DNA of 64,000 bases, taken from Streptomyces spiroverticillatus (lineage in GTDB: Bacteria > Actinomycetota > Actinomycetes > Streptomycetales > Streptomycetaceae). The notes beneath the pieces were generated by a model. The model worked only from the letters and a program-made list of their open reading frames with translations. It was not told the origin of the DNA and searched no databases. Both the position numbers and the translations under genes were made by a program. Shown piece after piece: positions 53,069 to 60,603 of the stretch (its first letter is position 1; every line of letters begins with the position of its first letter). The stretch is from contig BMUX01000004.1 of assembly GCA_014650415.1 (NCBI GenBank), positions 496,001 to 560,000 on the forward strand. Direction: 5' to 3'.

Positions 53069-54347
53069 CTGGTCGGGCACCGTCACCGCCCGCCCCGCGC
53101 GGGCGGTGACTCCCTCGTCCGTCGAGGAGCTGGCTGACGCAGTACGTACTGCCGCAGCCGAGGGCTTGAAGATCAAGCCGGTGGGCACCGGCCACTCGTT
53201 CACCGCCATAGGGGCGACCGACGGCGTGCACGTCCGTCCCGACCTGCTGACCGGCATCCGCGACATCGACCGCGAGGCCGGCACGGTCACCGTGGAGGCG
53301 GGCACTCCGCTCAAGCGCCTCAACGTGGCGCTGGCCCGCGAGGGCCTGTCGCTCACGAACATGGGCGACATCATGGAGCAGACGGTCGCGGGCGCCACCA
53401 GCACCGGCACCCACGGCACCGGCCGCGAGTCCGCCTCGCTGGCCGCCCAGATCACGGCACTTGAGCTGATCACCGCCGACGGCCGGATCCTCACCTGCTC
53501 CGCGAAGGAGAACCCCGAGATCTTCTCGGCGGCCCGGATCGGGCTGGGCGCGCTCGGCATCGTCACCGCGATCACCTTCGCCGTGGAGCCGGTCTTCCAT
53601 CTGACCGCGCGCGAGGAGCCGATGGGCTTCGGCCAGGTCACCTCGGAGTTCGACGCACTCGTGGCCGAGAACGAGCACTTCGAGTTCTACTGGTTCCCGC
53701 ACACCGGCAACTGCAACACCAAGCGCAACAACCGCACCCTGGGCCCCATCGACCCGCCCGGAAAGGTCGCGGGCTGGATCGAGGACGAGTTCATGTCCAA
53801 CGGGCTCTTCCAGGTGGTCTGTTCGCTCGGCAGGGCCGTGCCGCGCACGATCCCCGCCATCGCCAAGGTCTCCAGCCGGGCCCTGTCCGCGCGGACCTAC
53901 ACGGACATTCCGTACAAGGTCTACACGAGCCCGCGCCGGGTGCGCTTCGTGGAGATGGAGTACGCGATTCCGCGCGAGGCCACCGTGGAGGCGCTGCGCG
54001 AGGTGCGGGCGATGGTCGAGCGCTCGCCGCTGAAGATCAGCTTCCCGGTGGAGGTGCGCACGGCCCCGGCCGACGACATCGCGCTCTCCACCGCCTCCGG
54101 CCGCGACACCTCGTACATCGCGGTCCACATGTACAAGGGCACCCCGTACCAGTCCTACTTCACCGCCGTCGAGCGCATCATGACCGCCCACGGCGGCCGC
54201 CCGCACTGGGGCAAGATGCACACCCGCGACGCCGAGTACCTCGCGGACGCCTACCCGCGCTTCGGCGAGTTCACGGCACTGCGCGACCGCCTCGACCCGG
54301 ACCGCCTCTTCGGCAACGACTACCTGCGGCGCGTGCTGGGCGACTGA
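53031..54347 (+). CDS. FAD-linked sugar-1,4-lactone oxidase (ALO family)
   Basis: 438-residue D-arabinono-1,4-lactone/L-gulono-lactone oxidase family enzyme. The FAD-binding N-terminal domain has GTGHSFTAIG (about 43-52), with His expected to carry FAD covalently, then TSTGTHGTGRE; the C-terminal ALO domain has HTGNCNTKRN and ends in HWGKMHTRDAEY. It starts inside the MFS gene in another frame, so translation is coupled. The physiological substrate in Streptomyces is uncertain. Confidence 0.92.
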   Translation: MSDTTKTSTAWRNWSGTVTARPARAVTPSSVEELADAVRTAAAEGLKIKPVGTGHSFTAIGATDGVHVRPDLLTGIRDIDREAGTVTVEAGTPLKRLNVALAREGLSLTNMGDIMEQTVAGATSTGTHGTGRESASLAAQITALELITADGRILTCSAKENPEIFSAARIGLGALGIVTAITFAVEPVFHLTAREEPMGFGQVTSEFDALVAENEHFEFYWFPHTGNCNTKRNNRTLGPIDPPGKVAGWIEDEFMSNGLFQVVCSLGRAVPRTIPAIAKVSSRALSARTYTDIPYKVYTSPRRVRFVEMEYAIPREATVEALREVRAMVERSPLKISFPVEVRTAPADDIALSTASGRDTSYIAVHMYKGTPYQSYFTAVERIMTAHGGRPHWGKMHTRDAEYLADAYPRFGEFTALRDRLDPDRLFGNDYLRRVLGD

Positions 54348-54363
54348 GGCCCCTGAAGGGGCC
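54348..54363 (+). terminator. short terminator after lactone oxidase gene
   Basis: GGCCCC-TGAA-GGGGCC hairpin starting directly after the stop codon. Confidence 0.65.
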
Positions 54364-54488
54364 GCTGACGGGCCGTTACGGGTCCGGGCGCGGGCGGGGC
54401 CGGGCGGCGGCTCCACGGCCTCGCCCGGCCCCGTCCATCCTCGCGCGGCCCCGTCGGCAGGCGCCCGCCCGGGCGGGCGTACGCCGTC

Positions 54489-55391
54489 TCAGGGCGCCGA
54501 ACGCTCCGTATCGCCCGCCGCGGCCCCCGCCGGCGCCTGCTGGCGCCCCTGGGCGCCTTCCGCACCGCTCTGCTCGTTGTTGCCGCCCTGGTCCCCGCCC
54601 GGGTCCGGGGCCTTGGTCGGCGGCGGGGGCTTGGGGGTCTCGCCGCCGGTGGTGCCGCCGTCGCCCGTGGTGCCGCCGGTGCCGGTGGTGGGGTCGGGGG
54701 TCGGGGTGGGGTCCGGGTCCGGGGTCTGCTTGCCGCCGGAGTCGCCGGGGTCGGGCGACTGCTTGCCGCCGGAGTCCTTGCCGGGGGTCTGGCCGGTGCC
54801 GCCCGTCGTGCCCTTCTCGGGGGTCCCGGTGGCGGGGGGCTGGTCGGCGGGCGGGTCCTTCTTCTCGCCGCCGCCGCGCACCGCGCCGCCGAAGGTGGTT
54901 CCCGTACCGCCGCCCACCCGGTTGTCCGAGACCAGTTCGTACGTGGTGATCCCACCCATCGCGACCGCGAACACCACCGCCGCCCCGATCGCCGACCGCT
55001 TCCAGCCCCGCACCCGCGTGCCGTGCACGGTCGCCTCGGTGAACTCGCCGTCGCCGGGGACCTGCCCCTCCCCCAGGCCCGTCGGCACCTCGACCGTCCG
55101 CAGCACACGCGTCGCGTCGTCCACGTGCGGCTGACGGCCCTTCGGCTTCGCGTGGACCGTGACCTCGCGGAGCTGCTCGCCGGTGCGTTTGAAGAAGTGC
55201 TGGAAAATCGTTCCGCCACTGGTGGCGACGACGCTGACCACGCCCGCACCGATGACCGTTCCGTACACGCCCAGCTTGGACGCCAGCACGGCCGCGACCA
55301 CCGCGGCCACGGCACTGCCCGCGACCTGCGCCACGCTCAGGTCGATGCGGCGCTTTGCCGGTTCTTCACCGGTATCCGGCTTCTTGTCCAT
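54489..55391 (-). CDS. membrane protein with Pro/Gly/Thr-rich tail
   Basis: 300-residue streptomycete protein of unknown function. A hydrophobic hairpin lies at about 20-60 (VAGSAVAAVVAAVLASKLGV; GTVIGAGVVSVVATSGGTIF), a cytosolic segment follows with many charged residues, and a single transmembrane helix at about 132-152 (RSAIGAAVVFAVAMGGITTY) leads to a 145-residue low-complexity extracytoplasmic tail rich in Gly, Pro, Thr and Asp, including the repeat SGGKQSPDP/SGGKQTPDP. The tail probably spans the cell wall. Confidence 0.83.
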   Translation of the reverse strand: MDKKPDTGEEPAKRRIDLSVAQVAGSAVAAVVAAVLASKLGVYGTVIGAGVVSVVATSGGTIFQHFFKRTGEQLREVTVHAKPKGRQPHVDDATRVLRTVEVPTGLGEGQVPGDGEFTEATVHGTRVRGWKRSAIGAAVVFAVAMGGITTYELVSDNRVGGGTGTTFGGAVRGGGEKKDPPADQPPATGTPEKGTTGGTGQTPGKDSGGKQSPDPGDSGGKQTPDPDPTPTPDPTTGTGGTTGDGGTTGGETPKPPPPTKAPDPGGDQGGNNEQSGAEGAQGRQQAPAGAAAGDTERSAP

Positions 55392-55934
55392 CCCCTACCT
55401 CTGTTTGCCCTTCCGTTCCACCTTGCTACAGGAAGGGACATTTGGGCGAAGTGAAAAGTTCCGCTTCTGATCTTTCTGTGAATCAGGACACCCGAGGGCG
55501 TCAGTACGCCACCCGCGGGGCAGAAGCGCGCTCACAAGAGTTGACGGGGGGCGACCCGCGCGGAGGTGTGACAACTCCCGTGCCGGGGGAGAACTTCGAC
55601 GGCGCGCCGGTCCACCCATGTGGCCCGAATGGAGTAGTGTGGCGAGCCCTGGATCCGGTCTCCCCCATGGGCGTCCGGACCCTTCGGGAGGGGGCCGAAC
55701 GGCACTCGTAACCGGCGGCGCCGCGGCATCGAACGGGTACCTGCTACACAGGGTGACCAATGGTCACTTTGCGTCGACAACAGGTCACCGTGCCATAACG
55801 GCGAACGAGGGCGCAACGCCCGACACGCCGGGCAACACGGCAAGGTAGTGGCAGGCTGCACCCGGGCAGGCCACACTCGACTAGCGGAAGCAGCGACGCA
55901 CGTGACGTCGGCAGGCACCACCCGGGAGGTCCCC
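55392..55934. promoter_or_regulatory. 543-bp region upstream of sepH
   Basis: No convincing gene. It contains a perfect interrupted palindrome GTGACCA-A-TGGTCAC at 55753-55767 with an extra GGTCAC half site at about 55783, and a TAGTGT hexamer near 55634 that could be a -10 box. The start of sepH itself has GGGAGG 5-6 nt upstream. Confidence 0.45.
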
Positions 55935-57026
55935 ATGCCCGAACTGCGTGTCGTGGCCGTCAGCAACGACGGCACACGGCTGGTTTTGAAGGCTGCGGAC
56001 AGCACGGAGTACACGCTTCCGATCGACGAGCGACTGCGTGCCGCCGTCCGCAACGACCGCGCCCGACTCGGCCAGATCGAGATCGAGGTGGAGAGTCACC
56101 TCCGCCCTCGCGACATCCAGGCGCGGATACGAGCAGGAGCCTCTGCCGAAGAGGTCGCCCAGATGGCCGGTATCCCGGTCGACCGGGTGCGCCGCTTCGA
56201 GGGGCCCGTGCTCGCCGAGCGCGCCTTCATGGCCGAGCGCGCCCGGAAGACGCCCGTGCGGCGTCCCGGCGAGAACGCCGGACCCCAGCTCGGCGAGGCG
56301 GTGCAGGAGCGGCTGCTGCTGCGCGGCGCCGACAAGGAGACGGTCCTGTGGGACTCCTGGCGCCGTGACGACGGCACCTGGGAGGTCCTGCTCGTCTACC
56401 GGGTCGCGGGCGAACCGCACTCGGCGAGCTGGACCTACGACCCGCCGCGCCGGCTGGTCGCGGCCGTGGACGACGAGGCGCGCTCGCTGATCGGCGAGAG
56501 CGACGATCTGCCCGCGGCTCCCGAGCCCAGCTTCCCGTTCGTGCCCCGGATCGCCCGGCTGCCGCGCGACCGGCCGCTGGACCGGGCCCTCGACCGTTCC
56601 CTGGAGCGGCCGTTGGACCGCGCCCTGGACCGGCAGTTGGAGCGGCCCGCGCCGCCGCCCGCCATGGAGGCGGACGACGGCCTCTCCGAGCGCGACTCGC
56701 TGACCAGCCTGCTGGAGGCCGTACCGAGCTTCCGGGGCGACATGGTGGTGCCGGAGCGTCAGGTTCCGCCGCCTCCGCCGGAGCCGCCGTCGGCGATCGA
56801 CGCGGACGAGCCCGAATCCGTACCGGAGGAGCCGCCAGCGGCCGCCGGGGCGGGTGCGGCGTACGCGGACGTGCTGATGCCGCGTGCCGTGGCGGGACAC
56901 CGCGACCGGCTGGTGGGCACGACGGACCGTCAGGCGGAGGCGGACGGTGTGCGTCCGGGCCGCAGGGCCGCGGTGCCGAGCTGGGACGAGATCGTCTTCG
57001 GCACGCGCAGGAAGAAGCAGGAGTAG
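55935..57026 (+). CDS. sepH: SepH, FtsZ-binding cell division protein
   Basis: 363-residue cell-division protein. The N-terminal DUF3071 domain (MPELRVVAVSNDGTRLVLKA) holds a helix-turn-helix (SAEEVAQMAGIPVDRVRRF, about 77-95). In S. venezuelae this domain stimulates FtsZ assembly. The C-terminal half is disordered, with a striking tandem (D/E)R-x-LDR repeat (about 212-242) and Pro-rich runs (PPPPPEPP). ATG 55935 has GGGAGG upstream and is preferred over a longer frame starting at 55848. A strong hairpin terminates it. Confidence 0.94.
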   Translation: MPELRVVAVSNDGTRLVLKAADSTEYTLPIDERLRAAVRNDRARLGQIEIEVESHLRPRDIQARIRAGASAEEVAQMAGIPVDRVRRFEGPVLAERAFMAERARKTPVRRPGENAGPQLGEAVQERLLLRGADKETVLWDSWRRDDGTWEVLLVYRVAGEPHSASWTYDPPRRLVAAVDDEARSLIGESDDLPAAPEPSFPFVPRIARLPRDRPLDRALDRSLERPLDRALDRQLERPAPPPAMEADDGLSERDSLTSLLEAVPSFRGDMVVPERQVPPPPPEPPSAIDADEPESVPEEPPAAAGAGAAYADVLMPRAVAGHRDRLVGTTDRQAEADGVRPGRRAAVPSWDEIVFGTRRKKQE

Positions 57027-57045
57027 ACGGCGGGTACGTCGTCGT

Positions 57046-57084
57046 GAGGAGGGGTCCGTACGTTTCGTGTACGGGCCCCTCCTC
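57046..57084. terminator. bidirectional terminator after sepH
   Basis: 16-bp arms (57046-57061, 57069-57084) with one G-T wobble and a 7-nt loop between convergent sepH and sulfurtransferase genes. Confidence 0.9.
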
Positions 57085-57094
57085 GGCGTCTGCG

Positions 57095-57922
57095 CTACTG
57101 CGGGTCGGGGCCGGTGGCGACCGGCCGTGACGCGTCGGAGGACCACTCGGACCAGGACCCCGCGTACAGCGACGCCTCGACGCCCGCGAGCTCCAGGGCC
57201 AGCACCTGGTGCGCCCCGGAGACGCCGGAGCCGCAGTACACGCCGACGGCCGGTGCCTCGGTCGCGCCGAGCCCGGCGAACCGCTCCGCCAGCTCGGCGG
57301 CGGGCCGGAAGCGGCCGTCGGCGGCGGCGTTCTCGCTGGTCGGGGCGGAGACGGCGCCCGGGATGTGGCCGCCGATACGGTCGATGGGCTCGACGTCGCC
57401 CCGGTAGCGCTCGGCGGCGCGGGCGTCCAGGAGCAGGCCCTCGCGGGCGAGCGCGGCGGCGGCGTCCGCGTCGAGGAGGCCGATGCCGCCGGGCTTCGGC
57501 CGGAAATCACCCTCGGCGGGGGCCGGGACCTCGGTGCTCAGCCCGCCCGTCCAGGCGGCCAGCCCGCCGTCCAGGACCCGTACGTCCTGGTGCCCTGTCC
57601 AGCGCAGCAGCCACCAGGCGCGGGCGGCGGCCCAGCCGAGCCCGCCGTCGTACACGACGACCGGGGTGCCGGCCGAGACGCCCGCGCGGCGCATCACCGC
57701 GCCGAAGGCCTCCGGGTCCGGCAGGGGGTGGCGGCCGCCGGTGCCGGGCGGGCCTGCCAGTTCCGCGTCGAGGTCGACGAAGACCGCGCCGGGCAGGTGC
57801 CCGGCCTCGTACTCGGGGCGCAGGTTCGGGCCGCCGAGCTGCCAGCGGACGTCGAGGAGGACGGGCGGACGGGGTCCTGCCGACTCGCTCGCGAGGTCGG
57901 CTGCGGAGATGATGGCGTTCAT
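57095..57922 (-). CDS. two-domain rhodanese-type sulfurtransferase
   Basis: 275-residue thiosulfate/3-mercaptopyruvate sulfurtransferase. It has two rhodanese domains (about 1-140 and 150-275); only the second carries the catalytic loop, CGSGVS (VYCGSGVSGAHQ, about 234-239), a variant that fits mercaptopyruvate sulfurtransferases. I chose ATG 57922 (MNAIISAADL), because GAGG lies 9 nt upstream; an ATG three codons earlier has no proper spacing. Confidence 0.9.
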   Translation of the reverse strand: MNAIISAADLASESAGPRPPVLLDVRWQLGGPNLRPEYEAGHLPGAVFVDLDAELAGPPGTGGRHPLPDPEAFGAVMRRAGVSAGTPVVVYDGGLGWAAARAWWLLRWTGHQDVRVLDGGLAAWTGGLSTEVPAPAEGDFRPKPGGIGLLDADAAAALAREGLLLDARAAERYRGDVEPIDRIGGHIPGAVSAPTSENAAADGRFRPAAELAERFAGLGATEAPAVGVYCGSGVSGAHQVLALELAGVEASLYAGSWSEWSSDASRPVATGPDPQ

Positions 57923-58170
57923 GGGGGCCATCCTCGCGCAGCGCCGCGCCCGGCCGTCACTCCCTGCCCACGGTCCTCTCGTCACAAGCTCTCGTAACGA
58001 GGTGGAAACGAGACGCGCGGCGCGGCCGGGGCGCGCTCCGCGCCGGGTGGTGCAAGCATCTGCACGGGGCACGAATCCGTTCCGCAACACACGGGCGCGA
58101 ATCCGTACCGCACAACGGCGTGCACGCCCCGATCCCGTACGGCCACCACGAATGGTCCGAGGAGAAGTGA

Positions 58171-58944
58171 ATGACCGAGGCTGCCGCACGGCACACGCCC
58201 GGCACCCCCTGCTGGGTGAGTCTGATGGTGCACCAGCTGCCCACCTCCCAGGAGTTCTACGGAGCGCTCTTCGGCTGGGAGTTCCGGCCCGGCCCCCAGC
58301 AGCTCGGCCCGTACGTGCGGGCCCTGCTCGACGGACGGGAGGTGGCGGGCCTCGGCCAGCTGCCGCCCGAGAGGCATCTGCCCACCGCGTGGACGCCGTA
58401 CCTGGCGACCGACGACGCGGGGGCGACCGCGCAGGTGATCAGCAGCAGCGGCGGCACCGTCGCGGTGGGGCCGCTGGACGCGGGCGACGCGGGGCGGATG
58501 GCGATCGCCTCCGACCCGGCGGGCGCGGTGTTCGGGCTCTGGCAGGCGGCGGACCACCTGGGCGCGGCGATCGCGGGCGCACCGGGGACGCCGGTCTGGA
58601 ACGAGCTGGTGACCCGGGAGACGTCCAGCATCGTGAAGTTCTACCAGGCGGTGTTCGGGTACGACGCGGAGGCGGTCGTCTCGGCCGACTTCGACTTCAC
58701 CACGCTGCTGCTGGACAAGAAGCCGGTGGCGTCGCTGCACGGCGTGGGCAACGCACTCCCCCGCGACCGGGGCGCGCACTGGATGACGTACTTCGAGGTC
58801 GAGGACGCTGACGAGGCGGCGTCGCTGGTGCGCGACCTGGGAGGGCATGTCCTCCAGCAGCCCCGGGAGACGGTGAACGGCCGGGCGGCGGTGGTCGCGG
58901 ATCCGGAGGGGGCGGTGTTCACGGTCGTACGGTCGGGGAACTGA
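58171..58944 (+). CDS. VOC-family (glyoxalase-like) protein, two domains
   Basis: 257-residue protein with two repeated VOC modules (about 8-120 and 133-256), each beginning with a strand-turn pattern (PCWVSLMVHQLPTSQEFYGA; PVWNELVTRETSSIVKFYQA) followed by an F-G-W/Y element. VOC pairs make up metal-dependent lyases, dioxygenases or drug-binding proteins; metal ligands are incomplete by eye, so a binding role is as likely as catalysis. GAGGAGAAGTGA precedes ATG. A hairpin follows. Confidence 0.87.
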   Translation: MTEAAARHTPGTPCWVSLMVHQLPTSQEFYGALFGWEFRPGPQQLGPYVRALLDGREVAGLGQLPPERHLPTAWTPYLATDDAGATAQVISSSGGTVAVGPLDAGDAGRMAIASDPAGAVFGLWQAADHLGAAIAGAPGTPVWNELVTRETSSIVKFYQAVFGYDAEAVVSADFDFTTLLLDKKPVASLHGVGNALPRDRGAHWMTYFEVEDADEAASLVRDLGGHVLQQPRETVNGRAAVVADPEGAVFTVVRSGN

Positions 58945-58948
58945 TCCG

Positions 58949-58983
58949 GCGGCCCGGCGGCGGCGCGCGAGCCGCCGGGCCGC
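58949..58983 (+). terminator. terminator after VOC gene
   Basis: Perfect 13-bp arms GCGGCCCGGCGGC / complement with a 9-nt loop, 4 bp after the stop codon. Confidence 0.9.
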
Positions 58984-59183
58984 AGCACCCCCGGGCCGGC
59001 GAGGTGCACGACCCCTTTCCGGGGGCGACCGCACATGGTCGAATGAACCCGGCCACACCTTCGTGCGCCGCCGGGGTCCCTTGCGGATTTCCCCCAACCG
59101 GTGGGCGGCGTACGGTCTTCGCTCCCGCGAACGGGCCGGGGCGTCGAACAGCACCCGGACACAACCTTTTCTGGACACACACA

Positions 59184-59199
59184 TCTACACTGTTGTAGA
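59184..59199. promoter_or_regulatory. TCTACA-CTGT-TGTAGA operator-like palindrome
   Basis: Perfect 6-bp arms around 4 bases in an unusually AT-rich patch 119-134 bp before the regulator ATG. It is a candidate autoregulatory site. Confidence 0.45.
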
Positions 59200-59318
59200 A
59201 ATTGACCGGAAGCGCGAGTTCGACCAACTCCGTCGCGACCAGCCCGATGGCCGCGGAACCATCCACTGCCGCCGGGTCACACCTTGCAGGGGGCAGGGCA
59301 GACTTGGCCGAGAATGAC

Positions 59319-60302
59319 ATGTCCGTGTTCGGGGTTTCCGCCCTGGAAGAAGAGTTCTACCGGCATTTCCTGAGGAATCCGGGCACTCCGGCCGACGATG
59401 TGCATCTACTGCTGCACACGAGTGCGGACGAGGCACAGCGGTGTCTCGACCGGCTCAGGACACTGGAGTTGCTGCACCCGGCGCAGCCGGACGGTTCGGT
59501 CCTGCCGGTCGATCCCGAGATCGCGACGGCCCGGCTCACCGACATGCGGCTGCTCGAACCCCATCAGGAACTGCAACGCGTCACCCGCTCCCGGCACGTG
59601 GTGGACGGGCTGCGCGCGGAGCAGGTTTCGCAGCCGCGCACCTCCGCGGGCATCGAGCAGCTGGAGGGGCTGGCGGACATCCGCAACCGGATCGACGACC
59701 TGGCCTTCTTCGCCCGCAACGAGATCCTGGCGGTGGAGACGTATCCGAGGCTGTCGCCCGAGAACATCGCCCGGTCCCGGCCACTGGACCTGCGGTGTCT
59801 GCGACGCGGCGTTCGCATCCGCAACGTCGTCGTCAGGGTGGCCCTGGAGGATGCCGCGACCGCCGCCTACCTGCGAGAACTGGCCGCCCACGGGGCGGAG
59901 ATCCGGGTGACGGGCGAGACCACGGAACGCATGCTCGTGTACGACCGCAGCACCGCGCTCGTGCCGCTGGATCCGCAGAACACCGCGCGGGGCGCCCTGC
60001 TGGCCCACAAGAGCGGGCTCGTCACCAACATCATCGCCCTCTTCGAGAAGATCTGGGACGCGGCGGAGGATCTCGCCCAGGCGACGGCGGCCATGAGCGG
60101 AGCACCGGCCTCCGGGCTCTCCGAGCGGGAGCGGCTCGTCCTGGTGTCCATGTGCACCGTCGGCAAGGACGAATCGGGAGCGCGGGAACTGGAGGTGTCC
60201 GTACGTACCTACCGGCGGTACGTCGCCGAGCTCCTGCAGACCCTCGGAGCGAGCAGCAGGGCGCAGGCGGCCCTGCTGGCGCGCGAACGCGGGTGGATCT
60301 GA
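59319..60302 (+). CDS. LuxR-type regulator with N-terminal TrmB-like winged helix
   Basis: 327-residue regulator. N-terminal winged helix (about 5-60; DDVHLLLHTSADEAQRCLDR), a middle region resembling the PLD-like TrmB effector part (RGVRIRNVVVRVALED; TERMLVYDRSTALVPLD) and a C-terminal LuxR HTH (LSERERLVLVSMCTVGKDES, then VRTYRRYVAELLQTLGASS). ATG 59319 (MSVFGVSALEEEF) is where family similarity begins; a TTG at 59202 in frame adds 39 unlikely residues. It faces the RiPP-like operon and may be its pathway-specific regulator. Confidence 0.85.
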   Translation: MSVFGVSALEEEFYRHFLRNPGTPADDVHLLLHTSADEAQRCLDRLRTLELLHPAQPDGSVLPVDPEIATARLTDMRLLEPHQELQRVTRSRHVVDGLRAEQVSQPRTSAGIEQLEGLADIRNRIDDLAFFARNEILAVETYPRLSPENIARSRPLDLRCLRRGVRIRNVVVRVALEDAATAAYLRELAAHGAEIRVTGETTERMLVYDRSTALVPLDPQNTARGALLAHKSGLVTNIIALFEKIWDAAEDLAQATAAMSGAPASGLSERERLVLVSMCTVGKDESGARELEVSVRTYRRYVAELLQTLGASSRAQAALLARERGWI

Positions 60303-60311
60303 GGGCGGGGG

Positions 60312-60333
60312 CCGGTCCGGCGGCGGGGACCGG
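60312..60333. terminator. terminator between regulator and RiPP-like operon
   Basis: CCGGTCC / GGACCGG arms with 8-nt loop in the 40-bp gap between convergent stops; a second small hairpin GGGGTG-GT-CACCCC follows at 60336-60349. Confidence 0.6.
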
Positions 60334-60342
60334 TCGGGGTGG

Positions 60343-60603
60343 TCACCCCTGTTGGGCCCAGCCGCACAGGGCGGTGTCCGCGAACACCCCGGACACCGTG
60401 CGGTGCACGTCCGCCCGGTCCGCCGTGTCCCCCGGCACGATCCGCAGCCGCACGTGGTCGGTGCCGACCTCGGCGGTGCACGACCAGTGCGCGGGGAGCA
60501 GGCCCATCAGCCGGATCGCCGTGGTCGCGCCCGCCGGGGCGGTGCCGTCCCGGCGGACGGCCGCCACCTCCACGTACCGGGCGAGGTCGTTGTTCGTCGT
60601 CAT
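60343..60603 (-). CDS. 86-residue protein, last gene of the RiPP-like operon
   Basis: 86-residue protein (MTTNNDLARYVEVAAVRRDG start) of unknown function. It is predicted alpha/beta with beta strands WSCTAEVGTDHVRLRIV and a C-terminal helix; it contains only two Cys and no Cys/Ser/Thr-rich core, so it does not look like a TOMM precursor. The ATG overlaps the stop of the chimeric gene (ATGA). It may be a small partner or regulator of the pathway. Confidence 0.7.
   Translation of the reverse strand: MTTNNDLARYVEVAAVRRDGTAPAGATTAIRLMGLLPAHWSCTAEVGTDHVRLRIVPGDTADRADVHRTVSGVFADTALCGWAQQG

Larger units (their letters stand above)
58945..59318. promoter_or_regulatory. 374-bp region upstream of the LuxR-type regulator
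   Basis: Includes the VOC terminator and, at 59184-59199, a perfect operator-like inverted repeat. The AT-rich patch at 59160-59205 is the probable promoter. No other gene is seen. Confidence 0.5.

Noticed and set aside
60343..60603. TOMM precursor peptide
   Set aside because: No Cys/Ser/Thr-rich core segment; it looks like a folded small protein.
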